Source: Aequorivita echinoideorum (GTDB taxonomy: Bacteria > Bacteroidota > Bacteroidia > Flavobacteriales > Flavobacteriaceae). Taken from it: a stretch of DNA of 64,000 nucleotides. A program made the translations under genes and the position numbers. The notes under the pieces were generated by a model. That model did no database searches, was not told the DNA's origin, and saw only the letters and a program-made list of their open reading frames with translations. Below, piece by piece: positions 18,135-29,831 of this stretch (position 1 is its first letter; each line of letters starts with the position of its first letter). Location: assembly GCF_018476645.1 (NCBI RefSeq), contig NZ_JAHCTB010000002.1, forward strand, positions 62,001 to 126,000, in the 5' to 3' direction.

Positions 18135-20687
18135 ATGCAGATAGAAAACCCACCAAAAAACAAAACCATTTATACACAAAACGAAGCTTTTGAAGCCTCA
18201 TTGAAATATTTCAAAGGCGACGATCTTGCCGCCCGCGTTTGGGTAAACAAATATGCGCTTAAAGATTCTGACGGAAATATTTATGAAAAAACTCCGGACG
18301 ATATGCACCGCCGTATCGCCAATGAAATTGCACGAATTGAGCAAAAATACGCCAACCCAATGACCGAGGAAGAGGTTTTTGATGCTATTAAAAACTTCAA
18401 ATATATTGTGCCGCAGGGCAGCCCAATGGCGGGAATTGGAAATCCGTTTCAAGTCGGTTCGCTTTCAAATTGCTTTGTAATTGGCAATGATGGTGATTCA
18501 GATTCGTACGGTGGCATTATGAAAATTGACCAAGAGCAGGTGCAATTGATGAAGCGTCGCGGTGGCGTTGGGCACGATCTTTCGCACATCCGCCCAAAAG
18601 GTTCACCTGTAAAAAATTCAGCGTTGACCTCTACTGGGATTGTTCCCTTTATGGAGCGGTATTCAAATTCTACACGTGAAGTTGCTCAAGACGGGCGTCG
18701 CGGGGCATTGATGCTTTCCGTTTCTATAAACCACCCCGATTCCGAGAATTTTATTGATGCGAAAATGGAGCAGGGAAAAGTAACGGGCGCAAATGTTTCA
18801 GTGCGAATGGACAATGCTTTTATGCAGGCCGTGAAAGATGGAAAAAATTATATTCAGAAATATCCGATATTTAGCGAAAACCCTAAGTTTTCAAAGGAAA
18901 TTGAAGCTGGAAAACTTTGGAAAAAAATTGTACACAACGCGTGGAAATCTGCAGAGCCGGGCATTCTTTTTTGGGACACCATAATAAATGAGAGCGTGCC
19001 GGATTGTTATGCCGACTTGGGCTACAAAACGGTTTCCACAAATCCGTGCGGCGAAATCCCGCTTTGTCCTTACGATTCCTGCCGCTTGCTTGCTATCAAT
19101 TTATTTTCGTATGTTGAAAATCCGTTTACCGATAAAGCCGAATTCAATTTTGACCTTTTCAAAAAACACATCGTTATCGCCCAAAAAATAATGGATGATA
19201 TCATCGACTTGGAACTTGAAAAAGTGGATGCCATCCTTGCAAAAATTGATGCCGATCCACAAAACGACGAAGTAAAAGCGGTAGAGAGAAATCTTTGGAA
19301 AAACATTCAAAGAAAAGCGGAAGAAGGCCGAAGAACTGGAATTGGAATCACCGCTGAAGGCGATATGCTCGCCGCTTTGGGCATAAAATACGGCAGCAAG
19401 GAAGGGAATGATTTTTCAGTTAAAATCCATAAAAATCTGGCACTTGAAACCTATCGCGCCTCGGTTTATGCCGCAAAAGAAAGAGGTGCGTTCAAAATTT
19501 TTGATTCCGAAAGAGAAAAAGAAAATCCGTTTATTCTTCGCCTAAAGGAAGCTGATGAAAAACTGTATTACGATATGCTGGAATACGGCCGTAGAAATAT
19601 TGCACTGCTAACCATTGCACCAACCGGAACCACCAGTTTGATGACGCAGACCACATCCGGCATCGAGCCAGTTTTTCTTCCCGTTTATAAAAGACGAAGA
19701 AAAGTGAACCCGAACGATAAAAATGTTCGCGTTGATTTTGTGGACGAAGTGGGCGACAGTTGGGAGGAATATGTGGTTTTCCACCACCGTTTCAAACAAT
19801 GGATGGAGGTGAACGGCATTGCGACTGATAAAAATTACAGTCAGGAAGAATTGAACAAAATCGTGAAGAAATCACCTTATTACAAAGCAACCTCCAACGA
19901 TGTGGACTGGCTGAGCAAAGTACGTATGCAGGGCGCGGTGCAAAAATGGGTGGACCATTCCATTTCAGTAACCATCAATTTACCAAACGACGTTTCGGAG
20001 GAATTGGTTGGCAAGCTCTATTTGGAAGCGTGGCAAGCCGGATGCAAAGGCGTTACCGTGTATCGCGACGGCTCGCGTTCCGGCGTATTAATTTCTAATG
20101 ACGAAAAGAAAGAGGAAAGCAACGAAACGCTAACTACTTTTCCCACAAAACGCCCAGAAACTCTGGAAGCCGATGTGGTTCGGTTTCAAAATAGCAAAGA
20201 CAAATGGATTGCTTTTATTGGTTTGATTGACGGAAAACCCTATGAAATTTTTACCGGCTTTGCCGATGATGAGGATGGAATTATGATTCCGCGTTGGGCG
20301 AATAACGGCTTTATCATTAAAAACCGAAATGAGGACGGAACTTCTCGCTATGATTTTCAGTACAAAAATAAAAGAGGCTATAAAACCACAATTGAAGGAC
20401 TTTCGCATAAATTCAACCCAGAATATTGGAATTATGCAAAATTGATTTCCAGCACCCTCCGCCACGGAATGCCCATTGAAAAAGTTGTGGATTTAATTAA
20501 CAGTCTGCAATTGGACAGCGAAAGCATCAATACTTGGAAAAACGGGGTTGCGCGCGCGCTGAAACGTTACGTTGCCGACGGCACCGAAGCGAAAAAACAA
20601 AAGTGCGAAAACTGCAACAGTACTTCGCTCATTTACCAAGAGGGGTGTTTAACTTGCAAGGATTGTGGGTCTAGCAAGTGTGGGTAA
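18135..20687 (+). CDS. nrdJ: Adenosylcobalamin-dependent ribonucleoside-diphosphate reductase (class II)
   Basis: This 850-residue enzyme reduces ribonucleotides to deoxyribonucleotides using a B12-derived radical. It shows the reductase core with SLSNCFVIGN (first redox Cys), KRRGGVGHDLSHIRP, the thiyl-loop motif STNPCGEIPL, and the phosphate-binding region APTGTTSLMTQTTSGIEPVF. The C-terminus has a TSCPD-like domain and a four-Cys zinc ribbon with CENC and CKDC pairs. The absence of a small subunit nearby and the domain layout fit class II. It links physiologically to the cobalamin uptake locus at 41.5 kb. Confidence 0.93.
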   Translation: MQIENPPKNKTIYTQNEAFEASLKYFKGDDLAARVWVNKYALKDSDGNIYEKTPDDMHRRIANEIARIEQKYANPMTEEEVFDAIKNFKYIVPQGSPMAGIGNPFQVGSLSNCFVIGNDGDSDSYGGIMKIDQEQVQLMKRRGGVGHDLSHIRPKGSPVKNSALTSTGIVPFMERYSNSTREVAQDGRRGALMLSVSINHPDSENFIDAKMEQGKVTGANVSVRMDNAFMQAVKDGKNYIQKYPIFSENPKFSKEIEAGKLWKKIVHNAWKSAEPGILFWDTIINESVPDCYADLGYKTVSTNPCGEIPLCPYDSCRLLAINLFSYVENPFTDKAEFNFDLFKKHIVIAQKIMDDIIDLELEKVDAILAKIDADPQNDEVKAVERNLWKNIQRKAEEGRRTGIGITAEGDMLAALGIKYGSKEGNDFSVKIHKNLALETYRASVYAAKERGAFKIFDSEREKENPFILRLKEADEKLYYDMLEYGRRNIALLTIAPTGTTSLMTQTTSGIEPVFLPVYKRRRKVNPNDKNVRVDFVDEVGDSWEEYVVFHHRFKQWMEVNGIATDKNYSQEELNKIVKKSPYYKATSNDVDWLSKVRMQGAVQKWVDHSISVTINLPNDVSEELVGKLYLEAWQAGCKGVTVYRDGSRSGVLISNDEKKEESNETLTTFPTKRPETLEADVVRFQNSKDKWIAFIGLIDGKPYEIFTGFADDEDGIMIPRWANNGFIIKNRNEDGTSRYDFQYKNKRGYKTTIEGLSHKFNPEYWNYAKLISSTLRHGMPIEKVVDLINSLQLDSESINTWKNGVARALKRYVADGTEAKKQKCENCNSTSLIYQEGCLTCKDCGSSKCG

Positions 20688-20747
20688 AAAGATGTAAGAC
20701 TTACGACTGCTTCGCTGAAAGAGCAAAGGATAAAACAAATTAACTAT

Positions 20748-20787
20748 AAAAAAGCCGGCTCCCGAAATTTCGGGGAACCGGCTTTTT
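20748..20787. terminator. Bidirectional terminator between nrdJ and mdh
   Basis: A long GC-rich stem (AAGCCGG and CCCGAAA pairing with TTTCGGG and CCGGCTT) is flanked by A and T runs. Confidence 0.85.
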
Positions 20788-20812
20788 CAATGTTGGAAAT
20801 AGTTTGCTAAAT

Positions 20813-21739
20813 CTAAACTTCAAGCAAATCATTCGTTTTTCTTACACCTTCAGCGCTTTCTTTCATATGGTTTTTCTCTGCATCATTTAAGTCAAGTTCC
20901 ACGATTTTTTCGATACCGTTTCTGCCCAAAATTGCTGGGGCACCTATGCAAATATCCTTCATTCCGTATTCGCCATTTAGCATAACGGAGCATGGGAACA
21001 TTTTCTTTTGGTCGCACGCAATGGCTTGCACCAATGCAGAAACCGCCGCACCCGGAGCGTACCAGGCTGAAGTTCCCAAAAGTTTGGTTAGTGTTGCACC
21101 GCCAACTTTGGTGTCTTCCATTACTTGGTTCAATCTATCTTCGGAAATGAATTTCGTTACTGGTACACTGTTTCGGGTTGCTAAACGCGTTAACGGTACC
21201 ATTCCAGTGTCGCTATGGCCACCGATTACCATACCGTCTACATCGCTGATAGGTGCTTCCAATGCTTCCGCCAAACGGTATTTAAAACGCGCGCTATCCA
21301 GAGCTCCGCCCATCCCGATGATTTTATTCTTATCCAGCCCAGATGTTTTATGAACCAAATACGTCATAGTATCCATCGGATTGCTTACCACGATAATAAT
21401 AGTTTCGGGAGAATTTTTTACAAGGTTTGAAGAAACTTCTTTTACGATTCCTGCATTGATGCCAATCAATTCCTCACGGGTCATTCCCGGTTTACGTGGA
21501 ATTCCGCTAGTAATTACGCAGATATCGCTACCTGCTGTTTTGGAATAGTCATTGGTTACGCCCGTGATTTTGGTATCGAAACCGTTCAAAGAAGCAGTTT
21601 GCATTAAATCCATTGCCTTTCCTTCGGCAAAACCTTCTTTAATGTCTACCAATACTACTTCGCTTGCAAAATTCTTGATGGCAATGTACTCTGCGCAACT
21701 TGCGCCTACGGCGCCTGCCCCTACAACTGTTACTTTCAT
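20813..21739 (-). CDS. mdh: Malate dehydrogenase
   Basis: The 308-residue protein interconverts malate and oxaloacetate with NAD. It has the N-terminal Rossmann motif VVGAGAVGASCAE, the substrate-specificity stretch GIPRKPGMTREEL (with the Arg residues that select oxaloacetate over pyruvate), VSNPMDTMTYL, and the catalytic His in VIGGHSDTGMVPL. It belongs to the LDH-like MDH type common in Bacteroidetes. Confidence 0.95.
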   Translation of the reverse strand: MKVTVVGAGAVGASCAEYIAIKNFASEVVLVDIKEGFAEGKAMDLMQTASLNGFDTKITGVTNDYSKTAGSDICVITSGIPRKPGMTREELIGINAGIVKEVSSNLVKNSPETIIIVVSNPMDTMTYLVHKTSGLDKNKIIGMGGALDSARFKYRLAEALEAPISDVDGMVIGGHSDTGMVPLTRLATRNSVPVTKFISEDRLNQVMEDTKVGGATLTKLLGTSAWYAPGAAVSALVQAIACDQKKMFPCSVMLNGEYGMKDICIGAPAILGRNGIEKIVELDLNDAEKNHMKESAEGVRKTNDLLEV

Positions 21740-21793
21740 TTATCTATTTTTTATAAATTATTAATTCAATATTTTTTATCAAAATTAGCGACA

Positions 21794-21801
21794 CAAAAAT
21801 A
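21794..21801 (-). promoter_or_regulatory. Candidate -7 element for mdh
   Basis: TATTTTTG on the minus strand lies 54 bp upstream of the mdh ATG. No TTG at 19-21 bases is found. Confidence 0.4.
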
Positions 21802-21836
21802 CTATTATCCTCTTTAAAAGTCGAGAGATTAATCCA

Positions 21837-22853
21837 TTAAATTCCAAAATGCAACCCTACCGATGCATTGTCGTACTCCGCAAAATTGTAATCTGCGTGC
21901 AATCCCACAAACCCTAATTGCAGACTCGCGCCCAGACTTCCACGAACGCCCGAAACTTTGGTTTTCACGGAAAAGGGATTGTTAAATTCGCTAGTGGTTT
22001 CCAAAAGTGGAATCCCTGCGCGAACCCTATATGTTCCCAATACATCAAAATTTGACGTGCCCGTTACATAGCCCAATCCGCCGTATAGGTTGAAAATAGG
22101 CCATTTTGTAGAGGCTTGAAGTTGAAAAATCCACGAGTTCTGCTTTACATCAAATTGCTGATTATCACCATCAATTATTTCACTTTCAGTAAAATCGTAA
22201 TTTCCACTAAGATTATTATACCCCACAAAACCCGAAACAGCGATGGGAAAAACCTTTTCAGCCGGAAGCCATTGCGTTACTTCGTGCTGGATTCCCAACC
22301 CAAAAATACCAACCTCCACATCCTGCTGTTCAATTTTTGGGAAATAGCGCACTTTCAATTCAGTTGCCTTTAAAATCCCCAGTCGGGCTTGTAAAAAAGC
22401 GGCGGGAAGAATATTCAAATTCGCGGAGGCAAGGCCTTGCGGGAGATTGAATTCGACTTGCTGGGTGAAAGGTCCGTTTTTAACCTCGGCAAAAACGGAA
22501 ATATCCGGATCGTTCTCCCCAAACGCCGTGGCAACTTCTTTTGTAGTACTGCCATCACTGAATTGCAAATTATTATATTCTGAAGTATTTAAGATGAAGG
22601 TTTTCTGCGAATCATCCACAAAAGTTCCATTGACAACCAATGCAATATCAAATTTTAAAAAAGATTTTACCTCAGCAGATTGCACCCATCCATTTGAGGT
22701 ATTATAAATCATAGCTTCCGCCGCTGGCGAAATATAACCAGTGGCAAATCGCTGTGCATCTGCAATACCGGAAGCCAAGAGGTCTTCCAGATTTTCTTGG
22801 GCGTTCATGGAAAAACTGCCCATTATTCCGAGAAGGAAAAGAATTTTTTTCAT
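21837..22853 (-). CDS. DUF6588-like outer membrane beta-barrel protein
   Basis: The 338-residue protein has a signal peptide ending near MNAQ, then ENLEDLLASGIADAQRFATGYISPAAEAM. That opening is characteristic of a Bacteroidetes barrel family annotated DUF6588. The rest is beta-rich with many alternating hydrophobic residues and ends in GLHFGI. It probably sits in the outer membrane; function unknown. A terminator separates it from gyrB upstream. Confidence 0.75.
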   Translation of the reverse strand: MKKILFLLGIMGSFSMNAQENLEDLLASGIADAQRFATGYISPAAEAMIYNTSNGWVQSAEVKSFLKFDIALVVNGTFVDDSQKTFILNTSEYNNLQFSDGSTTKEVATAFGENDPDISVFAEVKNGPFTQQVEFNLPQGLASANLNILPAAFLQARLGILKATELKVRYFPKIEQQDVEVGIFGLGIQHEVTQWLPAEKVFPIAVSGFVGYNNLSGNYDFTESEIIDGDNQQFDVKQNSWIFQLQASTKWPIFNLYGGLGYVTGTSNFDVLGTYRVRAGIPLLETTSEFNNPFSVKTKVSGVRGSLGASLQLGFVGLHADYNFAEYDNASVGLHFGI

Positions 22854-22882
22854 ATGATTTATTATTAGGGGAAATTGAAATT

Positions 22883-22913
22883 AAAAAACCCACGAAGTAT
22901 AACGTGGGTTTTT
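22883..22913. terminator. Terminator after gyrB
   Basis: AACCCACG pairs with CGTGGGTT around an eight-base loop, flanked by A and T runs on either side. It lies just downstream of the gyrB stop and close to the start of the next gene. Confidence 0.8.
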
Positions 22914-22934
22914 GTAAAATATTTAACTGAGTTA

Positions 22935-24893
<1,959 letters not shown>

Positions 24894-24913
24894 TCAAATA
24901 ATTTCGTAACGAA

Positions 24914-24921
24914 CAAATATA
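24914..24921 (-). promoter_or_regulatory. Candidate -7 element for gyrB
   Basis: TATATTTG on the minus strand lies 38 bp upstream of the ATG. No -33 TTG with the expected spacing is seen. Confidence 0.4.
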
Positions 24922-25156
24922 ACGAAATACCCAATAAAATTAGGGGTTTGCTTACTCTGTCCTCTTTAAGTTATTAACAAATTCTTGTGAAAAAGCATTT
25001 AGGAATACTTGTTGTTTAATCATTTCAAAAATATTTAAACCAAATCGGCCTATCGGGTCAGATTTCCTTTCCTAAAAAAAAAATCTGACGTAAATTTTTT
25101 GTGGGCAATTAAACCATCGGGAATAAAATTTGTCCTATTTTAGAAATAAATTTTTT

Positions 25157-25702
25157 ATGAAAAATATAGCCTTTCTTCTATTTTTAGTCCTTTCCTGCGC
25201 AACGGGAAGTCAAAATGTGCAAGCGCAATCTTTCCCACAGATGGATGCTTCGCCGCTAGACCTTGCAATGGCGCGCCCAGATAAGAATTCAAAACCATTG
25301 GCCCGTGTAATTTACAGTCGCCCGTCACGCAAAGGCAGAACCATTTTCGGAGAATTGGTTCCTTTCGGGGAAGTATGGAGAACTGGCGCAAACGAGGCTA
25401 CTGAGCTTACCATTTACACGCCTTTGGTTTTTGGAAAAACCACGCTTAAGCCGGGGACTTACACCATTTACACAATTCCGGGCGAAGATGAATGGACGAT
25501 AATTATCAATAGTGACACCAATGTTTGGGGCGCCTTCAGCTATAAAAAAGATATGGACGTAGCGAGAATAAATGTACCAACTCGTGATGCTGCCGCACCT
25601 ACGGAGTCACTTTCTATGATTTTTAGACCAGAAAATAACGGAACTACTTTGCTGATTGGCTGGGACACGGTTTACGTAGAAGTCCCTTTTAAAAAGGCGT
25701 AG
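25157..25702 (+). CDS. DUF2911 family exported protein
   Basis: The 181-residue protein has a signal peptide with LSCATGS. Next comes the DUF2911 domain with YSRPSRKGRTIFGELVPFG, VWRTGANEAT, TYTIYTIPGEDEWTIIIN and WDTVYVEVPF. The domain is a secreted beta-sandwich common in Bacteroidetes; the biochemical role is unknown. ATG at 25157 is preferred to an upstream in-frame start at 25130, since it directly precedes the signal peptide. Confidence 0.9.
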   Translation: MKNIAFLLFLVLSCATGSQNVQAQSFPQMDASPLDLAMARPDKNSKPLARVIYSRPSRKGRTIFGELVPFGEVWRTGANEATELTIYTPLVFGKTTLKPGTYTIYTIPGEDEWTIIINSDTNVWGAFSYKKDMDVARINVPTRDAAAPTESLSMIFRPENNGTTLLIGWDTVYVEVPFKKA

Positions 25703-25723
25703 CTTTTATAAACCCCAATAAAA

Positions 25724-25771
25724 AATCACAAAATTCAATCCCGATAGTCATTGGATTTGGGATTTGTGATT
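25724..25771. terminator. Imperfect hairpin between convergent genes
   Basis: AATCACAAA and AATCCC pair with GGGATT and TTGTGATT, with a bulge, between the ends of the DUF2911 gene and queE. The adjacent T-run is poor, so termination is an inference from position. Confidence 0.45.
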
Positions 25772-25783
25772 CGTAATTTCAGA

Positions 25784-26413
25784 CTACGGAATATTCAAAT
25801 ATTTGTGGGTCTGCAATGATACCTTCCATTTTGGGTTTTGCATTACGTATTCCACGATTAATGGACTCATTTTCTCGCGTTTGCTCCATTCCGGCTGTAA
25901 GTATAGTATGCAGTTTTCACTTACTTGGGCGGCCTGCTCTTCCGCAAAGCGAAAATCATCTTTGTTGAAAATAATAACTTTTAGCTCGTTTGCTTCCTTA
26001 TAAACTTCTGCAGTGGGAAGTTTCATTTTTTTTGGCGAAAGACAAATCCAGTCCCAAATGCCAGTAAGTTCATAGGCTCCAGACGTTTCAATATGGGTCT
26101 GCATTCCCTTACTTTTCAGCATGGTGGTAAGCGGGCCCATATCCCAAGTGAGAGGTTCTCCGCCTGTAATAACTATTGTTTTTGAATATTTTAAAGCATT
26201 TTCCACAATGTTTTCAATAGCCGTTGGCGGATGGATGGCCGCATTCCAACTTTCCTTGACATCACACCAATGGCAGCCTACATCACAACCGCCCACACGA
26301 ATAAAATAGGCAGCAGTACCTTTATGGAATCCTTCACCCTGAATGGTATAAAACTCCTCCATCAACGGTAGCATCAAACCCTTATCCACCAATTTTTGCA
26401 CTTCATTTTTCAT
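25784..26413 (-). CDS. queE: 7-carboxy-7-deazaguanine synthase QueE
   Basis: QueE is a radical SAM enzyme that makes 7-carboxy-7-deazaguanine for queuosine and deazaguanine DNA or tRNA modification. The 209-residue protein has EEFYTIQGEGFHKG and the radical SAM cluster motif C-x3-C-x2-C in GGCDVGCHWCD, plus the SAM-binding GGEPLTWD. ATG at 26413 (MKNEVQKL) is chosen, because the upstream extension to 26473 has no family similarity. Confidence 0.94.
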   Translation of the reverse strand: MKNEVQKLVDKGLMLPLMEEFYTIQGEGFHKGTAAYFIRVGGCDVGCHWCDVKESWNAAIHPPTAIENIVENALKYSKTIVITGGEPLTWDMGPLTTMLKSKGMQTHIETSGAYELTGIWDWICLSPKKMKLPTAEVYKEANELKVIIFNKDDFRFAEEQAAQVSENCILYLQPEWSKREKMSPLIVEYVMQNPKWKVSLQTHKYLNIP

Positions 26414-26668
26414 AGCGGCAAAAGTACGATTATAGATGAAAAAAAATATTAAATAAGTTTTTTCATGTCCCAAGTAAAATTTTATAGAGTTAAATCTTAA
26501 AGTAAATAAAAAATGACGGTACTTTTTTTGGGGAGTATTAATTTGGACGGAATTTTTTATCGCTTTGTCTAAATACCTGTGTTAAAGGAGGTTTTATTTT
26601 AATTAGTTACGATATATGTTATATTTTTCCAAAATATATCCAATGATTTACTATTATTCCCCAGATTT

Positions 26669-27397
26669 ATGAAACCAAAATTTTTATTCTTACTTTTCCT
26701 TTCAGTCACTTTTACAATCTCAACGGCACTTGCGCAGGTTGGTATTGGAAATACTAATCCAGACGCTTCATCCGTTTTAGATGTAACTTCAACTACACAG
26801 GGCGTTCTTTTTCCAAGAATGACCACATTACAACGTAACGCAATTGCGCTCCCTGCCAAAGGTCTAACTATCTTTAATACAGATACAAATCAATTTCAGT
26901 ATAACAGTAATATTCCTGCAGCTCCAGTTTGGAATACTCTGTCCGGATCAACTCCTGCAGTTGGGCAATCTGTTAAATATTCAAATACCGATATTACAAC
27001 CAATGTAAATCCTGCCGCGGGTATAAACATTCCAGTTTTCGGAAATTTTCTGTGGAATGATAACCCTTCGCTTTATGTAATATCGGGAAATCAAATCACT
27101 ATCACACAGGCTGGTAGATACCTTGTGAATATTAACGTTTCTCTTAATTCGTCTGTACAACGCGCAGCTCCCGATGTAAGGATAGCGGTAAACGGGGTAG
27201 CAGTGGGAGCATTTGGTTCCTCCGGTTATATTCGCTCCATGGGTAGCCATAACAATTCTTCCATAAATTTCACTGAAGTCCTGCAACTTAACGCAAATGA
27301 TGTAATAACTATTACAGGCACACAAGATGCCTCAAGCGGCGCAGTAACCTTGAGGAGCGTAGGTTCAAGCAATATTTACATCGAGAAAAAGCAATAG
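26669..27397 (+). CDS. Exported protein with C1q/TNF-like C-terminal jelly roll
   Basis: The 242-residue product has a signal peptide ending near ALAQ. It is followed by VGIGNTNPDASSVLDVTSTTQG and FPRMTTLQRNAI, an N-terminal motif recurrent in Bacteroidetes surface proteins. The C-terminal half (about residues 100-240) has a beta-rich pattern with AGRYLVNINVSL and ITGTQDASSGAVTL. That pattern resembles a C1q/TNF-like fold. It stands alone between queE and the HerA-like gene. Function unknown, perhaps adhesion or structural. Confidence 0.7.
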   Translation: MKPKFLFLLFLSVTFTISTALAQVGIGNTNPDASSVLDVTSTTQGVLFPRMTTLQRNAIALPAKGLTIFNTDTNQFQYNSNIPAAPVWNTLSGSTPAVGQSVKYSNTDITTNVNPAAGINIPVFGNFLWNDNPSLYVISGNQITITQAGRYLVNINVSLNSSVQRAAPDVRIAVNGVAVGAFGSSGYIRSMGSHNNSSINFTEVLQLNANDVITITGTQDASSGAVTLRSVGSSNIYIEKKQ

Positions 27398-27536
27398 TTT
27401 CAGATTTTTAAAGCATTTTGTATTCTTTGCGAAATAATTTTGATGAGCAAAAACTATAAGTTTCTTCAGCAAGAGTAAATAGTTTTTTTAAATATAGCGC
27501 CTCTATATTTATTACTTTTGAATAAAATTTTCAAAG

Positions 27537-29066
27537 ATGGCAAATAAGCAGGCTTTTTTCGATTATATAAATAGCGGATATACAACCAAAGGCGATTTCA
27601 TAAACCTTGGCGCAGCAATGCTTGAAGGCGAAACCGTGACGGATGCCTACGTGAAAATCCCCTTAAAAACTTTGAATCGCCACGGACTGATTGCCGGCGC
27701 GACGGGTACGGGAAAAACAAAAACACTTCAAATTATTGCCGAAAATCTTTCAGAAAAAGGAATTCCGGTTCTTTTGATGGATATAAAAGGAGATTTAAGC
27801 GGTATCGCCGCACCTGGTGAGAATAACGCAAAAATTGAGGAACGCCATAAAGCCATCGGTTTTCCCTATGAAGCAAAAAAATTTCCATCAGAAATTCTTA
27901 CGCTTTCAGACCAAGAGGGCGTTCGCTTGCGCGCTACCGTTAGTGAATTTGGCCCCGTATTGCTCTCCAGAATTTTAGATTTAAGTGATGTGCAGGCCGG
28001 AATTGTCGCGGTAATTTTCAAATATTGTGACGACAATAAAATGCCGTTGCTGGACTTAAAAGATTTCAAAAAAATACTTCAATACGCCACGGATGAGGGA
28101 AAAGAAGAATTTTCTGAAGCCTACGGTAGAATTTCATCTTCTTCAACCGGCGCAATTCTAAGGAAAGTTGTGGAGCTTGAGCAACAGGGCGCCGATCTTT
28201 TTTTCGGTGAAAAATCCTTTGATCCGCAAGATTTACTTCGCATTGACGAGAATGGTTTTGGTTACATAAACATTATCCGCTTGACCGATATTCAAGATAA
28301 GCCGAAGCTTTTTTCAACTTTTATGCTCAGTCTATTAGCTGAAATCTATGCCACTTTTCCTGAGCAGGGCGATAGCGGCAGGCCAGAATTGGTTCTGTTT
28401 ATTGACGAGGCACATTTAATATTCAACGAAGCCAGCAGCGCACTGCTCAATCAAATAGAAAGTATTGTAAAATTGATACGCTCCAAAGGTGTGGGCCTTT
28501 ATTTTGTTACCCAAGACCCAACCGATGTTCCGGATGCGGTATTGAGCCAGTTGGGATTGAAAATTCAGCACGCACTGCGAGCATTCACGGCAAAAGATAG
28601 AAAGGCGATTAAACTTACTGCGGAAAATTATCCTATTTCTGAATATTATAAAACCGATGAAGTCTTGACCTCATTGGGAATAGGCGAAGCTTTGGTAAGC
28701 GCGCTCAATGAAAAAGGAATCCCTACCCCACTGGCAAGGACTATGCTCCGTGCGCCGATGAGCCGAATGGATATTCTGAGCGAAAACGAATTGAAATCGC
28801 TTCTGAAAAATTCGAAACTTATCCCAAAATACAATGAAGTAATTGACCGCGAGAGCGCCTATGAAATATTGACCGAAAAAATTGAGACGGCCAATAAAGA
28901 AGAGGTGAAGGAAAAAGCACGCGAAGAAAAGGAAGCCGCCAGAAAGACCACAACTTCAAGTCGTTCCATAAGCAGAAGGAGCACGGCCAATCCTTGGATT
29001 AAAACGCTTTCTAGCCCCACGGTGATACGAAGTGTACTGGGAATTTTGGGGAAAATGATGCGTTAG
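27537..29066 (+). CDS. HerA-like ATPase (DUF853 family)
   Basis: The 509-residue protein has Walker A GATGTGKTKT near residue 54-63, a following LLMDIKGDLSGIA segment, Walker B LVLFIDEAHLIF, and VTQDPTDVPDAVLSQLG. The C-terminal 100 residues are charged and end in a basic Ser/Arg stretch. These are the hallmarks of the DUF853/HerA-type helicase-like ATPases (E. coli YjgR family). The biological role is unclear. A heptamer repeat begins three bases after the stop. Confidence 0.92.
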   Translation: MANKQAFFDYINSGYTTKGDFINLGAAMLEGETVTDAYVKIPLKTLNRHGLIAGATGTGKTKTLQIIAENLSEKGIPVLLMDIKGDLSGIAAPGENNAKIEERHKAIGFPYEAKKFPSEILTLSDQEGVRLRATVSEFGPVLLSRILDLSDVQAGIVAVIFKYCDDNKMPLLDLKDFKKILQYATDEGKEEFSEAYGRISSSSTGAILRKVVELEQQGADLFFGEKSFDPQDLLRIDENGFGYINIIRLTDIQDKPKLFSTFMLSLLAEIYATFPEQGDSGRPELVLFIDEAHLIFNEASSALLNQIESIVKLIRSKGVGLYFVTQDPTDVPDAVLSQLGLKIQHALRAFTAKDRKAIKLTAENYPISEYYKTDEVLTSLGIGEALVSALNEKGIPTPLARTMLRAPMSRMDILSENELKSLLKNSKLIPKYNEVIDRESAYEILTEKIETANKEEVKEKAREEKEAARKTTTSSRSISRRSTANPWIKTLSSPTVIRSVLGILGKMMR

Positions 29067-29068
29067 TA

Positions 29069-29117
29069 ATTAGCAATTAGCAATTAGCAATTAGCAATTA
29101 GCAATTAGCAATTAGCA
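29069..29117. repeat. Heptanucleotide tandem repeat, seven copies of ATTAGCA
   Basis: Seven uninterrupted identical 7-bp units run from 29069 to 29117, directly after the HerA-like stop codon. Array length is likely to vary between strains by slippage. Confidence 0.95.
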
Positions 29118-29182
29118 AAAAAATGAAAATTATAAACTTTTAAACTTATAATCACTTAATCTTATAAACAATAAACTCAATA

Positions 29183-29746
29183 ATGAAAAAAATACTTTTT
29201 ATCGCTGGAATCTCAATGGCTTTTGTGCAATGCGGGAAAGACAGCGATCCTTATCTAATTAAAAATGGCGCTGTTGGAAATTTTTCGAAAGAAATGAAAA
29301 TGAAGCAGGTCGATTCCATTTTTTCAAATGATTCCATAGTAAAATTAAGTTCCGTAAAGGGAGCCATCGGCACACAGGGCGAAGTGGAAATTTATGATAA
29401 GGATGGAAGCAAATTGCTTCTTCTCTCGCCAAATGATGAAAGCAGCCCAGATTCAGAAATTACGAATATCCAAGTTTTTGATCCACGATACAAAACCGAA
29501 AAAGGCCTTACTCCCGCAAGCACTTTTAAGGACGTTAAAGCAAATTATACCATAGATAATATTCAAACAACCATAAATTCGGTTGTCGTATTTTTGAAGG
29601 ATTCAGATATATATTTAACCATAGACAAAAAAAATCTTCCCGAAGAATTGCGCTATAACATGGATGCCAAAGTGGAAGCTACCCAGATACCCGATGAGGC
29701 AAAATTCAAATATTTTATGATAGGCTGGGAGCCATCATCAAAGTAA
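29183..29746 (+). CDS. Putative lipoprotein of unknown function
   Basis: The 187-residue product has a short signal peptide with lipobox FVQCG near residue 17. The mature part is mixed alpha/beta with no recognised catalytic motif; it contains GAIGTQGEVEIYDKDG and ends WEPSSK. Function unknown. It lies downstream of the heptamer array and upstream of a small membrane protein gene. Confidence 0.75.
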   Translation: MKKILFIAGISMAFVQCGKDSDPYLIKNGAVGNFSKEMKMKQVDSIFSNDSIVKLSSVKGAIGTQGEVEIYDKDGSKLLLLSPNDESSPDSEITNIQVFDPRYKTEKGLTPASTFKDVKANYTIDNIQTTINSVVVFLKDSDIYLTIDKKNLPEELRYNMDAKVEATQIPDEAKFKYFMIGWEPSSK

Positions 29747-29831
29747 TATTTCAGCTGCAAAGGTTTTGTTAAGATTTGCCTGTAACTGAAACCTTTCCTT
29801 TACTTTTAATCTGCTAACTAAAAACTGGATT

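Noticed and set aside
29069-29117. CRISPR-like array
   Set aside because: Units are only 7 bp with no spacers, so it is a tandem repeat.
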